Positions 37,092 through 46,785 of a stretch of DNA of 64,000 bases are shown here, piece after piece. The notes under the pieces are model-generated. The model was not told the DNA's origin, did not search any database, and saw only the letters and a program-made list of their open reading frames with translations. The stretch spans positions 12,874 through 76,873 of the forward strand of contig NZ_KK211282.1 of assembly GCF_000621445.1 (NCBI RefSeq), in the 5' to 3' direction. Both the position numbers and the translations under genes were made by a program. Each line of letters opens with the position of its first letter. Position 1 is the first letter of the stretch. The DNA comes from Alkalihalobacillus bogoriensis ATCC BAA-922 (GTDB lineage: Bacteria > Bacillota > Bacilli > Bacillales > Bacillaceae_F).

Positions 37092-38345
37092 GTGGATGTG
37101 AAACAACAGTTTGAGCTTGCCAAAAAAGAATATGAGCAATGGGGGATTGATGTTGAACAAAGGTTAGAGCTTCTAAAAACGATCCCGATTTCGATTCATT
37201 GCTGGCAAGGTGATGATGTGTCTGGATTTGAAGTCGCAAAAAGTGAATTATCTGGGGGAATTGATGTTACGGGAAATTATCCGGGTAAAGCAAAAACACC
37301 TGAGCAGTTGCGCCAAGATATTGATAAAGCATTATCATTAATCCCAGGAAAGCATCGTATTAACTTACATGCAATTTACGCAGAAACAGATGGGGAAGTC
37401 GTCGAACGCAATCAACTGGAACCGAAGCATTTTCAAAAATGGGTAGAATGGGCAAAAGAGCGTGGTTTAGGTCTTGATTTTAACCCTACACTATTTTCAC
37501 ATGAAAAAGCGGCAGATGGCTTAACGTTGTCCCATCCAGATGAGGAAATCCGTAATTATTGGATTGAACATTGTATTGCAAGTCGAAAAATCGGGGAGTA
37601 TTTTGGGAAAGAGCTTGGAACACCTTGTTTAACTAATATTTGGATTCCTGATGGCTATAAAGATACGCCAAGTGACCGTCTTACGCCGAGAAAACGTTTA
37701 AAAGACTCGTTAGATAAAATTTTTGCTGTCGATATTGATGAGAAATGTAATATTGATGCTGTTGAAAGTAAATTGTTTGGTATTGGGTCAGAGTCCTTTG
37801 TAGTCGGTTCACATGAGTTTTACTTAGGATACGCGTTAAAAAATAATAAATTATGTTTATTAGACACAGGGCATTATCATCCAACAGAAGCAGTTTCAAA
37901 CAAAATTTCTGCGATGCTTTTATATAGTGAAAAATTAGCGTTACATGTTTCACGTCCAGTTCGTTGGGATAGTGACCATGTCGTAACTTTTGATGATGAA
38001 CTAAAAGAAATTGCCTTAGAAATTGTCCGCAATGATGCAATTGACGATGTAATGATTGGTCTAGATTTTTTCGATGCAAGTATAAACCGGATTGCAGCGT
38101 GGACAATCGGAACGAGAAATATGATTAAAGCATTATTATATGCGATGTTATTGCCAAATGAGTATTTAAAACAGTTACAAGAAAAAGGTGATTTTACAGA
38201 GAGACTCGCTTTATTAGAAGAATTTAAATCTTATCCATTTGGAGCCATTTGGAACTATTATTGTGAGATGATGGATGTTCCGGTGAAAGAAACATGGCTT
38301 CAAGATGTAAAATCGTACGAACAAGAAGTTCTTTCAAAGCGGTAA
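37092..38345 (+). CDS. rhaA: L-rhamnose isomerase
   Basis: The 417-residue enzyme converts L-rhamnose to L-rhamnulose using a divalent metal in a TIM barrel. The family opening [16 protein letters not shown] and the later [30 protein letters not shown] and [10 protein letters not shown] segments supply the metal ligands. GTG 37092 is the best start (8 nt from AAAAGGAG). No rhamnose mutarotase gene (rhaM) is between rhaB and rhaA, unlike the B. subtilis order as I recall it. A terminator follows. Confidence 0.96.
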   Translation: MDVKQQFELAKKEYEQWGIDVEQRLELLKTIPISIHCWQGDDVSGFEVAKSELSGGIDVTGNYPGKAKTPEQLRQDIDKALSLIPGKHRINLHAIYAETDGEVVERNQLEPKHFQKWVEWAKERGLGLDFNPTLFSHEKAADGLTLSHPDEEIRNYWIEHCIASRKIGEYFGKELGTPCLTNIWIPDGYKDTPSDRLTPRKRLKDSLDKIFAVDIDEKCNIDAVESKLFGIGSESFVVGSHEFYLGYALKNNKLCLLDTGHYHPTEAVSNKISAMLLYSEKLALHVSRPVRWDSDHVVTFDDELKEIALEIVRNDAIDDVMIGLDFFDASINRIAAWTIGTRNMIKALLYAMLLPNEYLKQLQEKGDFTERLALLEEFKSYPFGAIWNYYCEMMDVPVKETWLQDVKSYEQEVLSKR

Positions 38346-38355
38346 CTACATTCGT

Positions 38356-38391
38356 GCAGTCAGAGGCGTTGTAACATCTGACTGCCTTTTG
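38356..38391 (+). terminator. Terminator after rhaA
   Basis: GCAGTCAGA pairs with TCTGACTGC around a 12-nt loop and is followed by CTTTTGT. It separates rhaB-rhaA from the regulator/lutABC unit. Confidence 0.8.
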
Positions 38392-38453
38392 TATATGAAC
38401 ATGGTACACTAAAAGAAAAGGCTGTTAACGTCATGATGAGTAGGGGTGTAACG

Positions 38454-39233
38454 ATGCTTGTTGCAGAAAGACATGAGAAAATTGTAGAGGTTGTTAATGA
38501 TAAAGGAAGTATACGTGTATCGGAATTAAGCCAGCTTTTTGGTGTGACCGAAGAGACGATTCGTCGTGATTTAGAACGATTAGAAACAGACGGAAAGCTT
38601 AGAAGAAGTCACGGTGGTGCAGTCAGTGTAAAAACGACAGAAGCAGAAGCGCCATATACCGAACGAGAAATTACAAATGTGAAAGAGAAAATGGAAGTGG
38701 CAACAGAAGCTATTGCTCATGTGAAGGTCAATGACCGTATTATATTAGATGCAAGTACAACCGCTTGGTATATGGCCAAACGTCTTCCAGATATGCCATT
38801 AACGGTTGTGACAAACTCAATGAAAGTCGCAATGGAGCTTGCATCACGAGAGAAAATAAAAGTCATTTCAGTAGGTGGAACGCTACTGTCTAAATCGTTG
38901 TCGTTTGTTGGACCACAGGCTGAGCAAGCGTTAGAAAGTTATTATGTGAATAAAGCGTTTGTCTCTTGCCAAGGGATTCATCCTGAACGTGGATTAAGTG
39001 ATTCGAATGAAATGCAGGCACTAGTGAAAAAGAAAATGATCGAAATGTCAGAAACAGTTTATTTACTAGTTGATTATTCGAAGTATGGAGTGAAAGCTTT
39101 TTCGCGTATTGATTCGACTGAAGCTGTTGATTATGTGATAACTGATTCTAAAACAAATACGACACAACTTGAACCGTTTAAAGATAGAGAGATTACATTT
39201 ATTCGAGCTAACGAAGGCACAGTTCATTTATAA
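38454..39233 (+). CDS. DeoR family regulator, probable rhamnose regulator RhaR
   Basis: This 259-residue protein has a DeoR winged helix (ERHEKIVEVVNDKGSIRVSE, then VTEETIRRDLERLETDGKL and RSHGGAV), joined to a DeoRC sensor (LDASTTAWYMA, VVTNSMKVA, VISVGGTLLS, KAFVSCQGI). Placed 108 nt after rhaA, it is the positional equivalent of B. subtilis YulB, the rhamnose regulator. The start at 38454 follows AGGGGTG; the ATGs at 38433 and 38436 lack a site. Its stop is only 24 nt before lutA, so it is probably transcribed together with lutABC, linking rhamnose and lactate use. Confidence 0.88.
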   Translation: MLVAERHEKIVEVVNDKGSIRVSELSQLFGVTEETIRRDLERLETDGKLRRSHGGAVSVKTTEAEAPYTEREITNVKEKMEVATEAIAHVKVNDRIILDASTTAWYMAKRLPDMPLTVVTNSMKVAMELASREKIKVISVGGTLLSKSLSFVGPQAEQALESYYVNKAFVSCQGIHPERGLSDSNEMQALVKKKMIEMSETVYLLVDYSKYGVKAFSRIDSTEAVDYVITDSKTNTTQLEPFKDREITFIRANEGTVHL

Positions 39234-39257
39234 ATTGGTAGAAATGAGGGGATAGGT

Positions 39258-39977
39258 ATGAAAGTATCCTTGTTTATAACATGTCTTGGGGATGTTTTCT
39301 ATCCTGGGGTAGGAAAAGATACGGTTGAAATTTTAGAACGGCTTAACTGTGAAGTCGTTTTTCCTCCGAATCAAACGTGTTGTGGTCAACCGGCTTACAA
39401 TAGCGGCTACCATAAAGAAACGAAAGAAGTCGCAAAACATATGATAAACACCTTTGCTGAATCAGAGTATGTAGTGTCTCCGTCTGGTTCTTGTGCAACA
39501 ATGTTTCATGAATATGTTCATTTATTCGAAGATGAGCCAGAGTGGCAAGAGAAAGCAAAAGAACTTGCCGCAAAAACATATGAGTTAACCGCATTTATCG
39601 TTAACGTTTTACAAATAGAAGATGTAGGAGCGACATGTCATAAAAAAGTGACATACCATACATCCTGTCACATGACTCGTTTATTAGGTGTGAAAGATGC
39701 GCCAATGAAACTATTAAAAAACGTCAAAGGGTTAGAGTTTACCGACTTACCGAATAAAGAAATATGCTGTGGCTTTGGTGGAACCTTTTCTGTGAAAATG
39801 ATGCAAATCTCAGAACAAATGGTCAATGAAAAAATAGATCATATAGAAGAAACAAAAGCAGAAGCACTCATTGGAGCTGATTGTGGGTGTTTGATGAATA
39901 TTGGTGGCCGTATTGAACGCCAAGGGAAACCAATTGAAGTGATGCATATCGCCCAAATTTTAAACAGCAAAGAATAA
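39258..39977 (+). CDS. lutA: Lactate utilization protein LutA
   Basis: The 239-residue (Fe-S)-binding subunit has two CCG domains: [12 protein letters not shown] (about residues 38-49) and [12 protein letters not shown] (about 170-181), plus SCHMTRLLG. With LutB and LutC it forms the L-lactate oxidation system that delivers pyruvate and passes electrons on through iron-sulfur centres. AGGGG precedes the ATG. It is followed by lutB after 19 nt. No lutR regulator of the GntR type is next to it. Confidence 0.94.
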   Translation: MKVSLFITCLGDVFYPGVGKDTVEILERLNCEVVFPPNQTCCGQPAYNSGYHKETKEVAKHMINTFAESEYVVSPSGSCATMFHEYVHLFEDEPEWQEKAKELAAKTYELTAFIVNVLQIEDVGATCHKKVTYHTSCHMTRLLGVKDAPMKLLKNVKGLEFTDLPNKEICCGFGGTFSVKMMQISEQMVNEKIDHIEETKAEALIGADCGCLMNIGGRIERQGKPIEVMHIAQILNSKE

Positions 39978-39996
39978 GAGAAAGGGGGAACGTAAC

Positions 39997-41427
39997 ATGC
40001 CGATGAAAATTAGTGAAGAAAAGTTTTTTGGACGAGTCGATAAAGGATTAGAAAATTCGTTTATGCGAAATGCGATGGTGTCTGCGCAAGAACGGCTGAA
40101 AAATAAAAAGTTAGATGCGCAAGAAGAACTTGGAAACTGGGAAGAATGGCGTAATCTAGCGGAGGAGATCCGCCAACATACTCTGGAAAATTTAGATTAT
40201 TATTTAGATGAGTTAACAGAAAACGTAGTGAAACAGGGCGGGCATGTGTTTTTTGCGCAAACCGCTGAAGAAGCGAATGAATATATAACAAACATCGCCA
40301 AGCAAAAAAACGCCAAAAAAGTCATTAAATCAAAATCAATGGTTACTGAAGAAATTAGTATGAATGACGCGCTAGAGCAAATCGGTTGTGAAGTGATTGA
40401 ATCAGACTTAGGTGAATACATCTTACAAATTGATGACCATGACCCACCATCACATATCGTCGCCCCGGCCTTACACAAAAACAAAGAGCAAATCCGTGAT
40501 ACATTTTCAGTGAAAAAAGGATACACAAAAACAGAAAAACCCGAAGAATTAGCGCTTTTTGCAAGAGAACAGCTCCGCAAAGAATTTCTAGAAGCTGACC
40601 TTGGAATTACAGGTTGTAATTTTGCCGTCGCCGAATCAGGAGCGATTTCTCTCGTAACAAATGAAGGGAATGCTCGATTATCGACAACATTACCGAAAAC
40701 ACAAATTACAGTCATGGGGATGGAGCGCATTGTTCCGACATGGGAAGAACTTGATATTTTAGTGAGCATGTTATGCCGGAGTGCTGTCGGGCAGAAGTTA
40801 ACGAGTTATATTACAGGTTTAACAGGACCGAAAGAAGAAGGAGATGTCGATGGACCGGAAGAATTTCATCTTGTCATCGTTGATAATGGTCGGTCCAATA
40901 TTTTAGGAACCGAGTTTCAATCTGTGCTTCAATGTATTCGCTGTGCCGCCTGTATTAACGTTTGTCCAATTTACCGTCATATCGGTGGACATTCATATGG
41001 CTCAATTTACCCTGGCCCAATCGGAGCGGTATTATCTCCGCTATTAGGGGGATATGACGATTATAAAGAACTGCCATATGCCTCAAGCTTATGTGCTGCT
41101 TGTACTGAAGCATGTCCTGTAAAAATTCCATTGCACGAACTTTTAATTAAACATCGCAGAAACATTGTGGAAGACTATGGCAAAGCAGCATTTGGTGAGA
41201 AGCTTGCGATGAAAGGATTCTCGTTAGCAGCAAGCAATCCGAAAATCTTCTCCTTTGGCTCAAAAGCAGCCCCAATGATGATGAGTCCACTCGTATCAGA
41301 AGGGAAAGTAAAAAAAGGCCCAGGTCCAATTAAACCGTGGACAGATATTCGTGATTTCCCTGAACCGAGCAAACAATCATTCCGCGAATGGTTTAAAAAG
41401 CGAGAAAAAGGAGGGGAAACGTCGTGA
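39997..41427 (+). CDS. lutB: Lactate utilization iron-sulfur protein LutB
   Basis: The 476-residue protein has an N-terminal LUD domain ([28 protein letters not shown]) and a C-terminal ferredoxin-like pair of [4Fe-4S] sites in [20 protein letters not shown] and [13 protein letters not shown]. It is the electron-transferring core of the lactate oxidase complex. Its stop overlaps the lutC start by 4 bases (GTGA), giving translational coupling. AAGGGGGAACG precedes the start. Confidence 0.95.
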   Translation: MPMKISEEKFFGRVDKGLENSFMRNAMVSAQERLKNKKLDAQEELGNWEEWRNLAEEIRQHTLENLDYYLDELTENVVKQGGHVFFAQTAEEANEYITNIAKQKNAKKVIKSKSMVTEEISMNDALEQIGCEVIESDLGEYILQIDDHDPPSHIVAPALHKNKEQIRDTFSVKKGYTKTEKPEELALFAREQLRKEFLEADLGITGCNFAVAESGAISLVTNEGNARLSTTLPKTQITVMGMERIVPTWEELDILVSMLCRSAVGQKLTSYITGLTGPKEEGDVDGPEEFHLVIVDNGRSNILGTEFQSVLQCIRCAACINVCPIYRHIGGHSYGSIYPGPIGAVLSPLLGGYDDYKELPYASSLCAACTEACPVKIPLHELLIKHRRNIVEDYGKAAFGEKLAMKGFSLAASNPKIFSFGSKAAPMMMSPLVSEGKVKKGPGPIKPWTDIRDFPEPSKQSFREWFKKREKGGETS

Positions 41428-42143
41428 CAAAAGGAACAGTTCAAAACAAAGACAAGTTTTTACAAACAGTTGCCAAAAGCCTTGGTCGAGAACGACGAAC
41501 GGAAAATGTATCTCGTCCACAATGGACACATCGCCCACAATGGGATGTGTTTAAAGGGAAAACTGAAGATGAATTAGTCGACATCCTTGCTAAACAATGT
41601 GAAAACATTCATACCGATATGGTGAAAACAACAGCTGACCAACTGCAAACAGCTCTTGATGATGTCATTAACGGCTATGAAGCGAATTCAGTGATAAGTT
41701 GGGATGACCCGCGGTTTGAAGAATATGGGGTAACCAAGTATTTTGAAGAAGCAAAAGCAAAAGGAAAGTCTATTCATACGTGGGACACTGCGATGGGAGA
41801 AGAAAACATTACAATCGCTGAAAAAGCAAATGTCGGGATTACGTTTTCAGATATAACATTAGCAGAATCAGGAACAGTTGTATTGTTAAGCAATAGTGGC
41901 AAAGGACGCTCAGTCAGCTTATTGCCAACGTTTTATGTTGCTATCATTCCAAAAAGTACGATTGTCCCGCGGATGACACAAGCAACAAGTTATATTCACA
42001 AACTTCAACAAGAACAAGGAAAAGTACCATCTTGTATTAATTTTATTTCTGGTCCGAGTAATAGTGCCGATATTGAAATGAATCTTGTTGTCGGTGTTCA
42101 TGGACCGATTCAGGCGACGTATATTGTTGTGACGGATAAATAA
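41424..42143 (+). CDS. lutC: Lactate utilization protein LutC
   Basis: The 239-residue LUD-domain protein has [19 protein letters not shown] and [21 protein letters not shown], the conserved blocks of LutC/YkgG. It starts with GTG inside the end of lutB, 5-6 nt after GGAGGGGAAACG. It is the last gene of the unit. No simple hairpin terminator follows; the repeat block 42197-42384 lies next and may fill that role. Confidence 0.94.
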   Translation: MTKGTVQNKDKFLQTVAKSLGRERRTENVSRPQWTHRPQWDVFKGKTEDELVDILAKQCENIHTDMVKTTADQLQTALDDVINGYEANSVISWDDPRFEEYGVTKYFEEAKAKGKSIHTWDTAMGEENITIAEKANVGITFSDITLAESGTVVLLSNSGKGRSVSLLPTFYVAIIPKSTIVPRMTQATSYIHKLQQEQGKVPSCINFISGPSNSADIEMNLVVGVHGPIQATYIVVTDK

Positions 42144-42196
42144 AACGGAGAGTGTGTGGGGCGAAAGGTGAGTGGGAAAGGTGAAGTGCACTTCGT

Positions 42197-42384
42197 AACG
42201 GACATTTGTTCCGTTATTCCCTCTAAAACTAGTGATTTCCAAAGCGGAACGGACATCTGTTCCGCTATCTTACCGTTTCCACAGTCATTCCTGCAGTAAA
42301 ACGTCCAATAGCGGAACAAATGTCCGATACGATCAGGAAATAAGGCTATTTCTATAATATAACGGAACAGATGTCCGTTCCGGT
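42197..42384. repeat. GGACATCTGTTCCG repeats between lutC and the DUF1836 gene
   Basis: Direct copies begin at 42198 and 42249 (ACGGACAT, 51 bp apart), and inverted copies at 42312 and 42363 (CGGAACA, 51 bp apart). Several form hairpins by themselves, for example AACGGA/TCCGTT and AGCGGAAC/GTTCCGCT. The block occupies a convergent gap and could end transcription from both sides. Confidence 0.85.
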
Positions 42385-42385
42385 T

Positions 42386-42961
42386 TCATTGCTTTTCTTT
42401 TTTTATATCATCAACGACTTTTTCGGCCGCACGTCGAAACAAATTACTCATATGAATAAGAGAAGTAATGAGTAGTACTTTTTCTAAATAAACTTTTTCT
42501 TCCTCACTAAATGAATCTACTTCTTTTTCCACTTCTTTTATCCGTTCCTCAAGATCCTGTTTAAATCTGTCCGCATTATTTGATGTCACGCTCACATAAC
42601 TTTGATAAAACGATTCAATGTCGAGAGCATCATTTTCAATGTTTTCATTCGTTTGTTCAAATGTATCGCGGATGTCATTAATCGATAAGCCACCTTTTAA
42701 TTGATAAATTAAACTAATTAAAATGAGGTGTTCTTTTGAATATTTTTTATTTTTTATCGGAAAAAACAATTTCCCTTTTGCATAGTTGTTAATCATCGTT
42801 TTTGTTAACACTTTATCATCTTTATATCGTTTTGAATGACCAAACTTGTTCTCGAATAGTTGAATCACTTGGTCCATATACAAATCGATATTCGGCATAT
42901 CTTCGAGCAGAAGCTTATCATCCATTTGAAATTGTTTGAAAATCTCTTCTAGATTCGTCAT
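42386..42961 (-). CDS. DUF1836 domain transcriptional regulator
   Basis: The 191-residue protein has the DUF1836 pattern: an N-terminal helix-turn-helix-like part (MINNYAKGKLFFPIKNKKYSK, then LISLIYQLKGGLSINDIR) and a long helical C-terminus with a hydrophobic stretch (EKVYLEKVLLITSLIHM). YkrK of B. subtilis, a repressor, is a characterised relative. The ATG at 42961 is 9 nt from GAGGG. It is divergent from the hemolysin III gene, whose promoter holds an inverted repeat that it could bind. Confidence 0.82.
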   Translation of the reverse strand: MTNLEEIFKQFQMDDKLLLEDMPNIDLYMDQVIQLFENKFGHSKRYKDDKVLTKTMINNYAKGKLFFPIKNKKYSKEHLILISLIYQLKGGLSINDIRDTFEQTNENIENDALDIESFYQSYVSVTSNNADRFKQDLEERIKEVEKEVDSFSEEEKVYLEKVLLITSLIHMSNLFRRAAEKVVDDIKKEKQ

Positions 42962-43026
42962 CTTCACTTTCCCTCAACTTTATTTTTATAAAATAAGTGT
43001 AGCGTGAAAAATTGCAATTGTAAATA

Positions 43027-43055
43027 TTGACTACACCATACTATAGGTGTAATAT
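43027..43055 (+). promoter_or_regulatory. Promoter and inverted repeat before the hemolysin III gene
   Basis: TTGACT (43027-43032), 17 nt and TAATAT (43050-43055) form a sigma-A promoter. TACACC (43032-43037) and GGTGTA (43046-43051) form an inverted repeat that lies across the spacer and touches both boxes. A second inverted repeat, GTAGTT/AACTAC, follows at about 43061-43077. The divergent DUF1836 gene may encode the repressor. Confidence 0.55.
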
Positions 43056-43102
43056 GATAAGTAGTTATTAAAACTACATAATAAAGTTAAGGGGTAATAA
43101 AT

Positions 43103-43750
43103 ATGAATAACTATATTCGAGAGCCGATTAACGGATTTACGCATTTAGCAGGAGCAGTTTTTGCCTTTTTTGGATTGTTAGCGATGGTCATTAAAGCAGC
43201 GAGCTCAGATGGAACGATTCTTGATATTGCGGCTGTCATCGTTTTTGGAATTAGTATGATCTTACTTTATTCAGCATCAGCAACTTATCATATGGTGATC
43301 GCCAAAGATAAAGTTATCGCCTTTTTACGCCGTATTGACCACTCGATGATATTTGTATTAATTGCTGGAACGTACACTCCTTTTTGTTTAATCAGTTTAA
43401 ATGGAGTGACAGGTTGGGTTATTTTTTCAATCGTTTCATTGATTGGAATAAGTGGAGTGTTATTTAAAATGATTTGGTTCCAATGTCCTCGTTGGATTTC
43501 AACTGCTTTATATATTGGTATGGGTTGGATTATAATTTTTGCGGTAACACCGTTGTCAGAAACTTTAAGTAGTAAGGGATTGTTATTGCTTATTGGTGGA
43601 GGGTTGCTGTATACAATTGGTGGCGTTATTTATGGCCTAAAGCCAAAATTTCTACAAATTAAAAGCATGGGATTTCATGAAATTTTCCACATTTTTATTT
43701 TGTTAGGCAGCTTTGCTCATTTTTTATGTGTGTATATGTATGTGTTGTAG
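43103..43750 (+). CDS. Hemolysin III family membrane protein
   Basis: The 215-residue protein has seven predicted membrane helices and the family motifs EPINGFTHLAGAVFA near the N-terminus, SASATYHM, RRIDHSMIFVLIAGTYTPF, and a C-terminal GFHEIFHIFILLGSFAHF with metal-binding histidines. This places it in the YqfA/hemolysin III branch of PAQR-like proteins. Haemolytic activity is not implied. AAGGGG precedes the ATG. It has its own promoter and terminator. Confidence 0.9.
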   Translation: MNNYIREPINGFTHLAGAVFAFFGLLAMVIKAASSDGTILDIAAVIVFGISMILLYSASATYHMVIAKDKVIAFLRRIDHSMIFVLIAGTYTPFCLISLNGVTGWVIFSIVSLIGISGVLFKMIWFQCPRWISTALYIGMGWIIIFAVTPLSETLSSKGLLLLIGGGLLYTIGGVIYGLKPKFLQIKSMGFHEIFHIFILLGSFAHFLCVYMYVL

Positions 43751-43769
43751 ATGAATGAATTTAAACCGA

Positions 43770-43806
43770 AAAACGCTTGGACAATAAAAATGCCCAAGCG
43801 TTTTTG
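43770..43806 (+). terminator. Terminator after the hemolysin III gene
   Basis: AAAACGCTTGG pairs with CCAAGCGTTTT and is followed by further T; it may serve both convergent genes. Confidence 0.85.
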
Positions 43807-43832
43807 GGTTTAAGTAATATTCAGTATCAATT

Positions 43833-44342
43833 TTAGTTGAAATATAGTTTTACTAGTTCTTGAACGGATAAATGATTTGGGTTAGTCATCTCAATAAAAT
43901 ATTCTAACTGCCATTTTTGTGTTTCAATCGCTTGTTTGCTAGTTGGTTTTTCCCAACTAGGATAAACTCGAATTGCCATTTTTCCTTTTGTATTGTTTGT
44001 TTTTAGGATATTTTGTTTTACAAGAACTTCTTTTGGAAAAATGAATTGTCCGAAGTTATTTTTACTAGTAAAAGTATTGATAACTAATAAATCAGTAGCC
44101 TTTTCAAATGAAAAGGCTTGGTTTTTATTATTCTTATCTTTTTCCCAAAAGGCAACAAACTGTCCTATCTTAGTAGGTGTTTTTTTTGCGACTCTAAATC
44201 TAACTGATATTGAGTTTAGCTGAAATGTACCCGCTCCATAATCTGAATTTTGAACTTCTTCTCTTATAGCTTTTATAACGAAGCCACTTGGCTCGTAAAA
44301 GTTTTTGTTTACATATGATAACGCCCTATAAAATTCATTCAC
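43833..44342 (-). CDS. MepB family protein
   Basis: The 169-residue protein resembles MepB of staphylococci, a small protein encoded next to the MepA multidrug pump. The conserved parts are YGAGTFQLNSISVRFRVAKK, PTKIGQFVAFWEKD, FIFPKEVLVKQNIL and GKMAIRVYPSW. No MepA or MepR partner is beside it here. Function in the family is unknown. It is convergent with the hemolysin III gene. Confidence 0.82.
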   Translation of the reverse strand: MNEFYRALSYVNKNFYEPSGFVIKAIREEVQNSDYGAGTFQLNSISVRFRVAKKTPTKIGQFVAFWEKDKNNKNQAFSFEKATDLLVINTFTSKNNFGQFIFPKEVLVKQNILKTNNTKGKMAIRVYPSWEKPTSKQAIETQKWQLEYFIEMTNPNHLSVQELVKLYFN

Positions 44343-44640
44343 TTGTTTACCCCTTATATTATTAAAATCAATGGTTGCCTAGTTTTAACATAGTATCTCG
44401 TAAAGTCATTGAACTGTACTTCACATGTTCTACATTTATATTAACATAAAATGACAATTTATCACTTGGTATAAAATGAAATCAACTGATATATAGAAAA
44501 ACTGGAGCTCTTTTTACATTACAAGTAAAACTAGAAAAAAATAATAAGTTAAAGTAATGTAATGAAAAAGAGGTGTTACTAATACTACTGTTAGTTTCTA
44601 TTGGTGTGATATTTACTATAAATTGCAATAGGAGGTATAA
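44343..44640. other. A+T-rich intergenic region without recognised features
   Basis: No repeat, hairpin or ORF with a ribosome site is seen here except AGGAGG directly before the next gene. Divergent promoters for the MepB and kinase genes are expected but none stands out. Confidence 0.4.
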
Positions 44641-45183
44641 ATGACAAAAGAAAAACGACCACTAACCATTTCGATTGCGGGTGTTTCTGGTGGAGGAAAA
44701 ACGTCAGTTACACAAGAGTTAAATGCTTTGTTACATAAGTCAAAGATGCTTTCTTTTGATGACTATGATTTTGAAGGTCCTCATGACATCATAGATTGGG
44801 TTGATAGGGGAGCTAACTATGATGAATGGAACTTAGACCCTCTCATTCAAGATATTGAAGCGCTACATTCTGAGCCACTTAATTATATTTTATTAGATTA
44901 CCCTTTTGCTTATAAACATACAAAAATAAAGGATTTGATTGACGTCACAGTATTTATAGACACTCCATTAGATATTGCTATGGCAAGACGCATTATGAGA
45001 GATTGTAAAAACAGTTCCACTGAATCGATAATAGCTGATATGGAAAATTACGTTTCTCGTGGCCGGCGAGGGTATGTTGAGATGCTACACACAATAAAAC
45101 CAAATTCAGACATCATTGTTGATGGGATCTTATCGACTGCAAAACTAGTAAGGGAAATAAAAGTTAGAATAGAAGAGAACTAG
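44641..45183 (+). CDS. P-loop kinase, uridine kinase-like
   Basis: The 180-residue protein has Walker A IAGVSGGGKTSV (about residues 12-23), MLSFDDYDFEG as a phosphate-acceptor site, LLDYPFAY, a lid segment MARRIMRDCK, and FIDTPLDIAM. The size and motif order match nucleoside/uridine kinase-like ATPases. The substrate may be a nucleoside or another small alcohol. AGGAGG precedes the ATG. It is followed after 79 nt by a VOC gene. Confidence 0.82.
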   Translation: MTKEKRPLTISIAGVSGGGKTSVTQELNALLHKSKMLSFDDYDFEGPHDIIDWVDRGANYDEWNLDPLIQDIEALHSEPLNYILLDYPFAYKHTKIKDLIDVTVFIDTPLDIAMARRIMRDCKNSSTESIIADMENYVSRGRRGYVEMLHTIKPNSDIIVDGILSTAKLVREIKVRIEEN

Positions 45184-45262
45184 GAGAGTTGCAAGTAGTA
45201 GCTTTTTTTATATGCACAATGGAAAAACATGTTAAAATAAGGTTAACGAATGTAGGTTAACG

Positions 45263-45706
45263 ATGAACAGATTAAATATCATCACACTTGGGACAAAGGA
45301 TATTGTAAAGTCGCATAATTTCTTTAAAAAGCTTGGCTTTGATACTTCAGTCAGTGGGCCAGAAACGGAGCCTGATATTATTTTCTTTAAAAATGAAGGA
45401 ACTAAAATCGCCTTGTATCCAATAGAAGAACTCGCCAAAGATATTAATGAACATCACCCTCCGACAATAGCAAAGGGATTTCAAGGCATAACATTAGCTT
45501 ATAATGCAAAATCACAGGACGAAGTTAATGAGGTGTTAAAAAAAGCTAAACTGGCTGGAGCGACAATTCAAAAAGAAGCTCAAAAGACAGACTGGGGTGG
45601 CTACGGAGGATATTTTACTGACCTTGATGGCTATTACTGGGAGGTCGCCTATGGAGAGATGTGGGAGTTTGATGAGTCGAATATGTTAATTATTCACGAT
45701 GAGTAA
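45263..45706 (+). CDS. VOC (glyoxalase/dioxygenase-fold) family protein
   Basis: The 147-residue protein shows two beta-alpha-beta-beta-beta units: LNIITLGTKDIVKSHNFFKK then WGGYGGYFTDLDGYYWEVAYG, the usual C-terminal metal-site segment. Without an exact ligand set, the reaction is open (isomerase, dioxygenase or binding protein). GTAGG precedes the ATG only weakly. Likely a single small gene. Confidence 0.85.
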   Translation: MNRLNIITLGTKDIVKSHNFFKKLGFDTSVSGPETEPDIIFFKNEGTKIALYPIEELAKDINEHHPPTIAKGFQGITLAYNAKSQDEVNEVLKKAKLAGATIQKEAQKTDWGGYGGYFTDLDGYYWEVAYGEMWEFDESNMLIIHDE

Positions 45707-45747
45707 AACTTATCAAGTAAAAAAAAATGAAAATAAGAGGTGGCACC

Positions 45748-45984
45748 ATGTTTTTACGAATTGTAAATATTATTTTAGCATCAGCGTTTCTTTTAACTAT
45801 TGCCTATAGATTTATTGTTGATAACACGTTTGAGCCTTTTCAAAACTTTTTCTTATACTTTGTTCCACTTTTATTTTTAATGGTCGGAATCGAGTATGCT
45901 AAAGAAAAACGAAAGCTAGGATTCTTCTATATATTTGTAGCTCTTTTTGGTTTTTTTGCAATCTTAATGGGGGCATTACAATAG
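45748..45984 (+). CDS. DUF3953-like small membrane protein
   Basis: This 78-residue protein has three hydrophobic segments (IVNIILASAFLLTIAYRFI, FLYFVPLLFLMVGIEYA, IFVALFGFFAILMGAL) with EKRKLGFFY between the second and third, the pattern of DUF3953/YczI. Function is unknown. The start at 45748 follows AGAGGTGG. Confidence 0.65.
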   Translation: MFLRIVNIILASAFLLTIAYRFIVDNTFEPFQNFFLYFVPLLFLMVGIEYAKEKRKLGFFYIFVALFGFFAILMGALQ

Positions 45985-46014
45985 TAGCTTAAAAGATTTA
46001 AAGGAGGAGATTTT

Positions 46015-46776
46015 TTGACGGATATTCAGTTGATTCAAACAGACAAACGAATGCTCGAAGGGATTGGGAGTTTTTGTCTTCGTAGCAAAAAGAAATCTCC
46101 TGGCTACATAAATAAAAATAAATGGCTTCATGACCGATTTGAGGAAGGGTTACGGTATATTCAATTGATTGATAATAAAAAACAAGTGGGATTTATTGAG
46201 TATACTGATTCTGAGCATTCTTCAAGAGTCGTTCATGCTGACAATTATAGTGTCATTCATTGTTTGTGGGTTAGTGAAACAGGGAAAGGCTATGGTTCAG
46301 AACTCATTAACAAATGTTTGCAAGATGCAAAACAACAAGGAAAACATGGGGTAGTTGTCGTAACAAACCCTAGTACTTCATGGACTCCAAGTAAAGAGAT
46401 TTTTCTTAACAATGGCTTTACATTAATTGAGGAAGCGCCATACCAATTTGAATTACTTGTTTATCCGTTTGAAAAATCGCCCATCCTCCCATATTTCCCG
46501 ACAAATTGGGAGGAGAGGCTAAAGAAATATAATAACTTAACAGTACTTCGTTCCTTCCAATGCCCATTTGTAGACGTTGCGACTGAGAATATAAAAGAAG
46601 GAGCAAAAAAACTAGGACTTGAAGTAACGATAATAAACATAAAGAGCAGAGAAGAGTTAATGGAACTATCCCCTACTCCATATGGTATCTTTTCTCTTAT
46701 TTATAAAGGTAAACTTATTTCATTTCATCGATTGACTGTCCATTCGGTGACAAAAAGGATAATGGAACTATTGTAG
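46015..46776 (+). CDS. GNAT acetyltransferase with YoaP-like C-terminal domain
   Basis: The 253-residue protein has an N-terminal GNAT domain (FIEYTDSEHSSRVV, VIHCLWVSETGKGYGSELI with the acetyl-CoA loop GKGYGS) followed by a YoaP-like domain (NNLTVLRSFQCPFVDVATEN and PTPYGIFSLIYKGKLISFHR). It matches B. subtilis YoaP in size and order. The substrate is unknown. It starts with TTG after AAAGGAGGAG. Confidence 0.83.
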   Translation: MTDIQLIQTDKRMLEGIGSFCLRSKKKSPGYINKNKWLHDRFEEGLRYIQLIDNKKQVGFIEYTDSEHSSRVVHADNYSVIHCLWVSETGKGYGSELINKCLQDAKQQGKHGVVVVTNPSTSWTPSKEIFLNNGFTLIEEAPYQFELLVYPFEKSPILPYFPTNWEERLKKYNNLTVLRSFQCPFVDVATENIKEGAKKLGLEVTIINIKSREELMELSPTPYGIFSLIYKGKLISFHRLTVHSVTKRIMELL

Positions 46777-46785
46777 TGGGCTTGT

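Noticed and set aside
44641-45183. Assignment as uridine kinase (udk)
   Set aside because: The P-loop and size fit a small kinase, but the family-specific substrate residues could not be confirmed, so only a general name is given.
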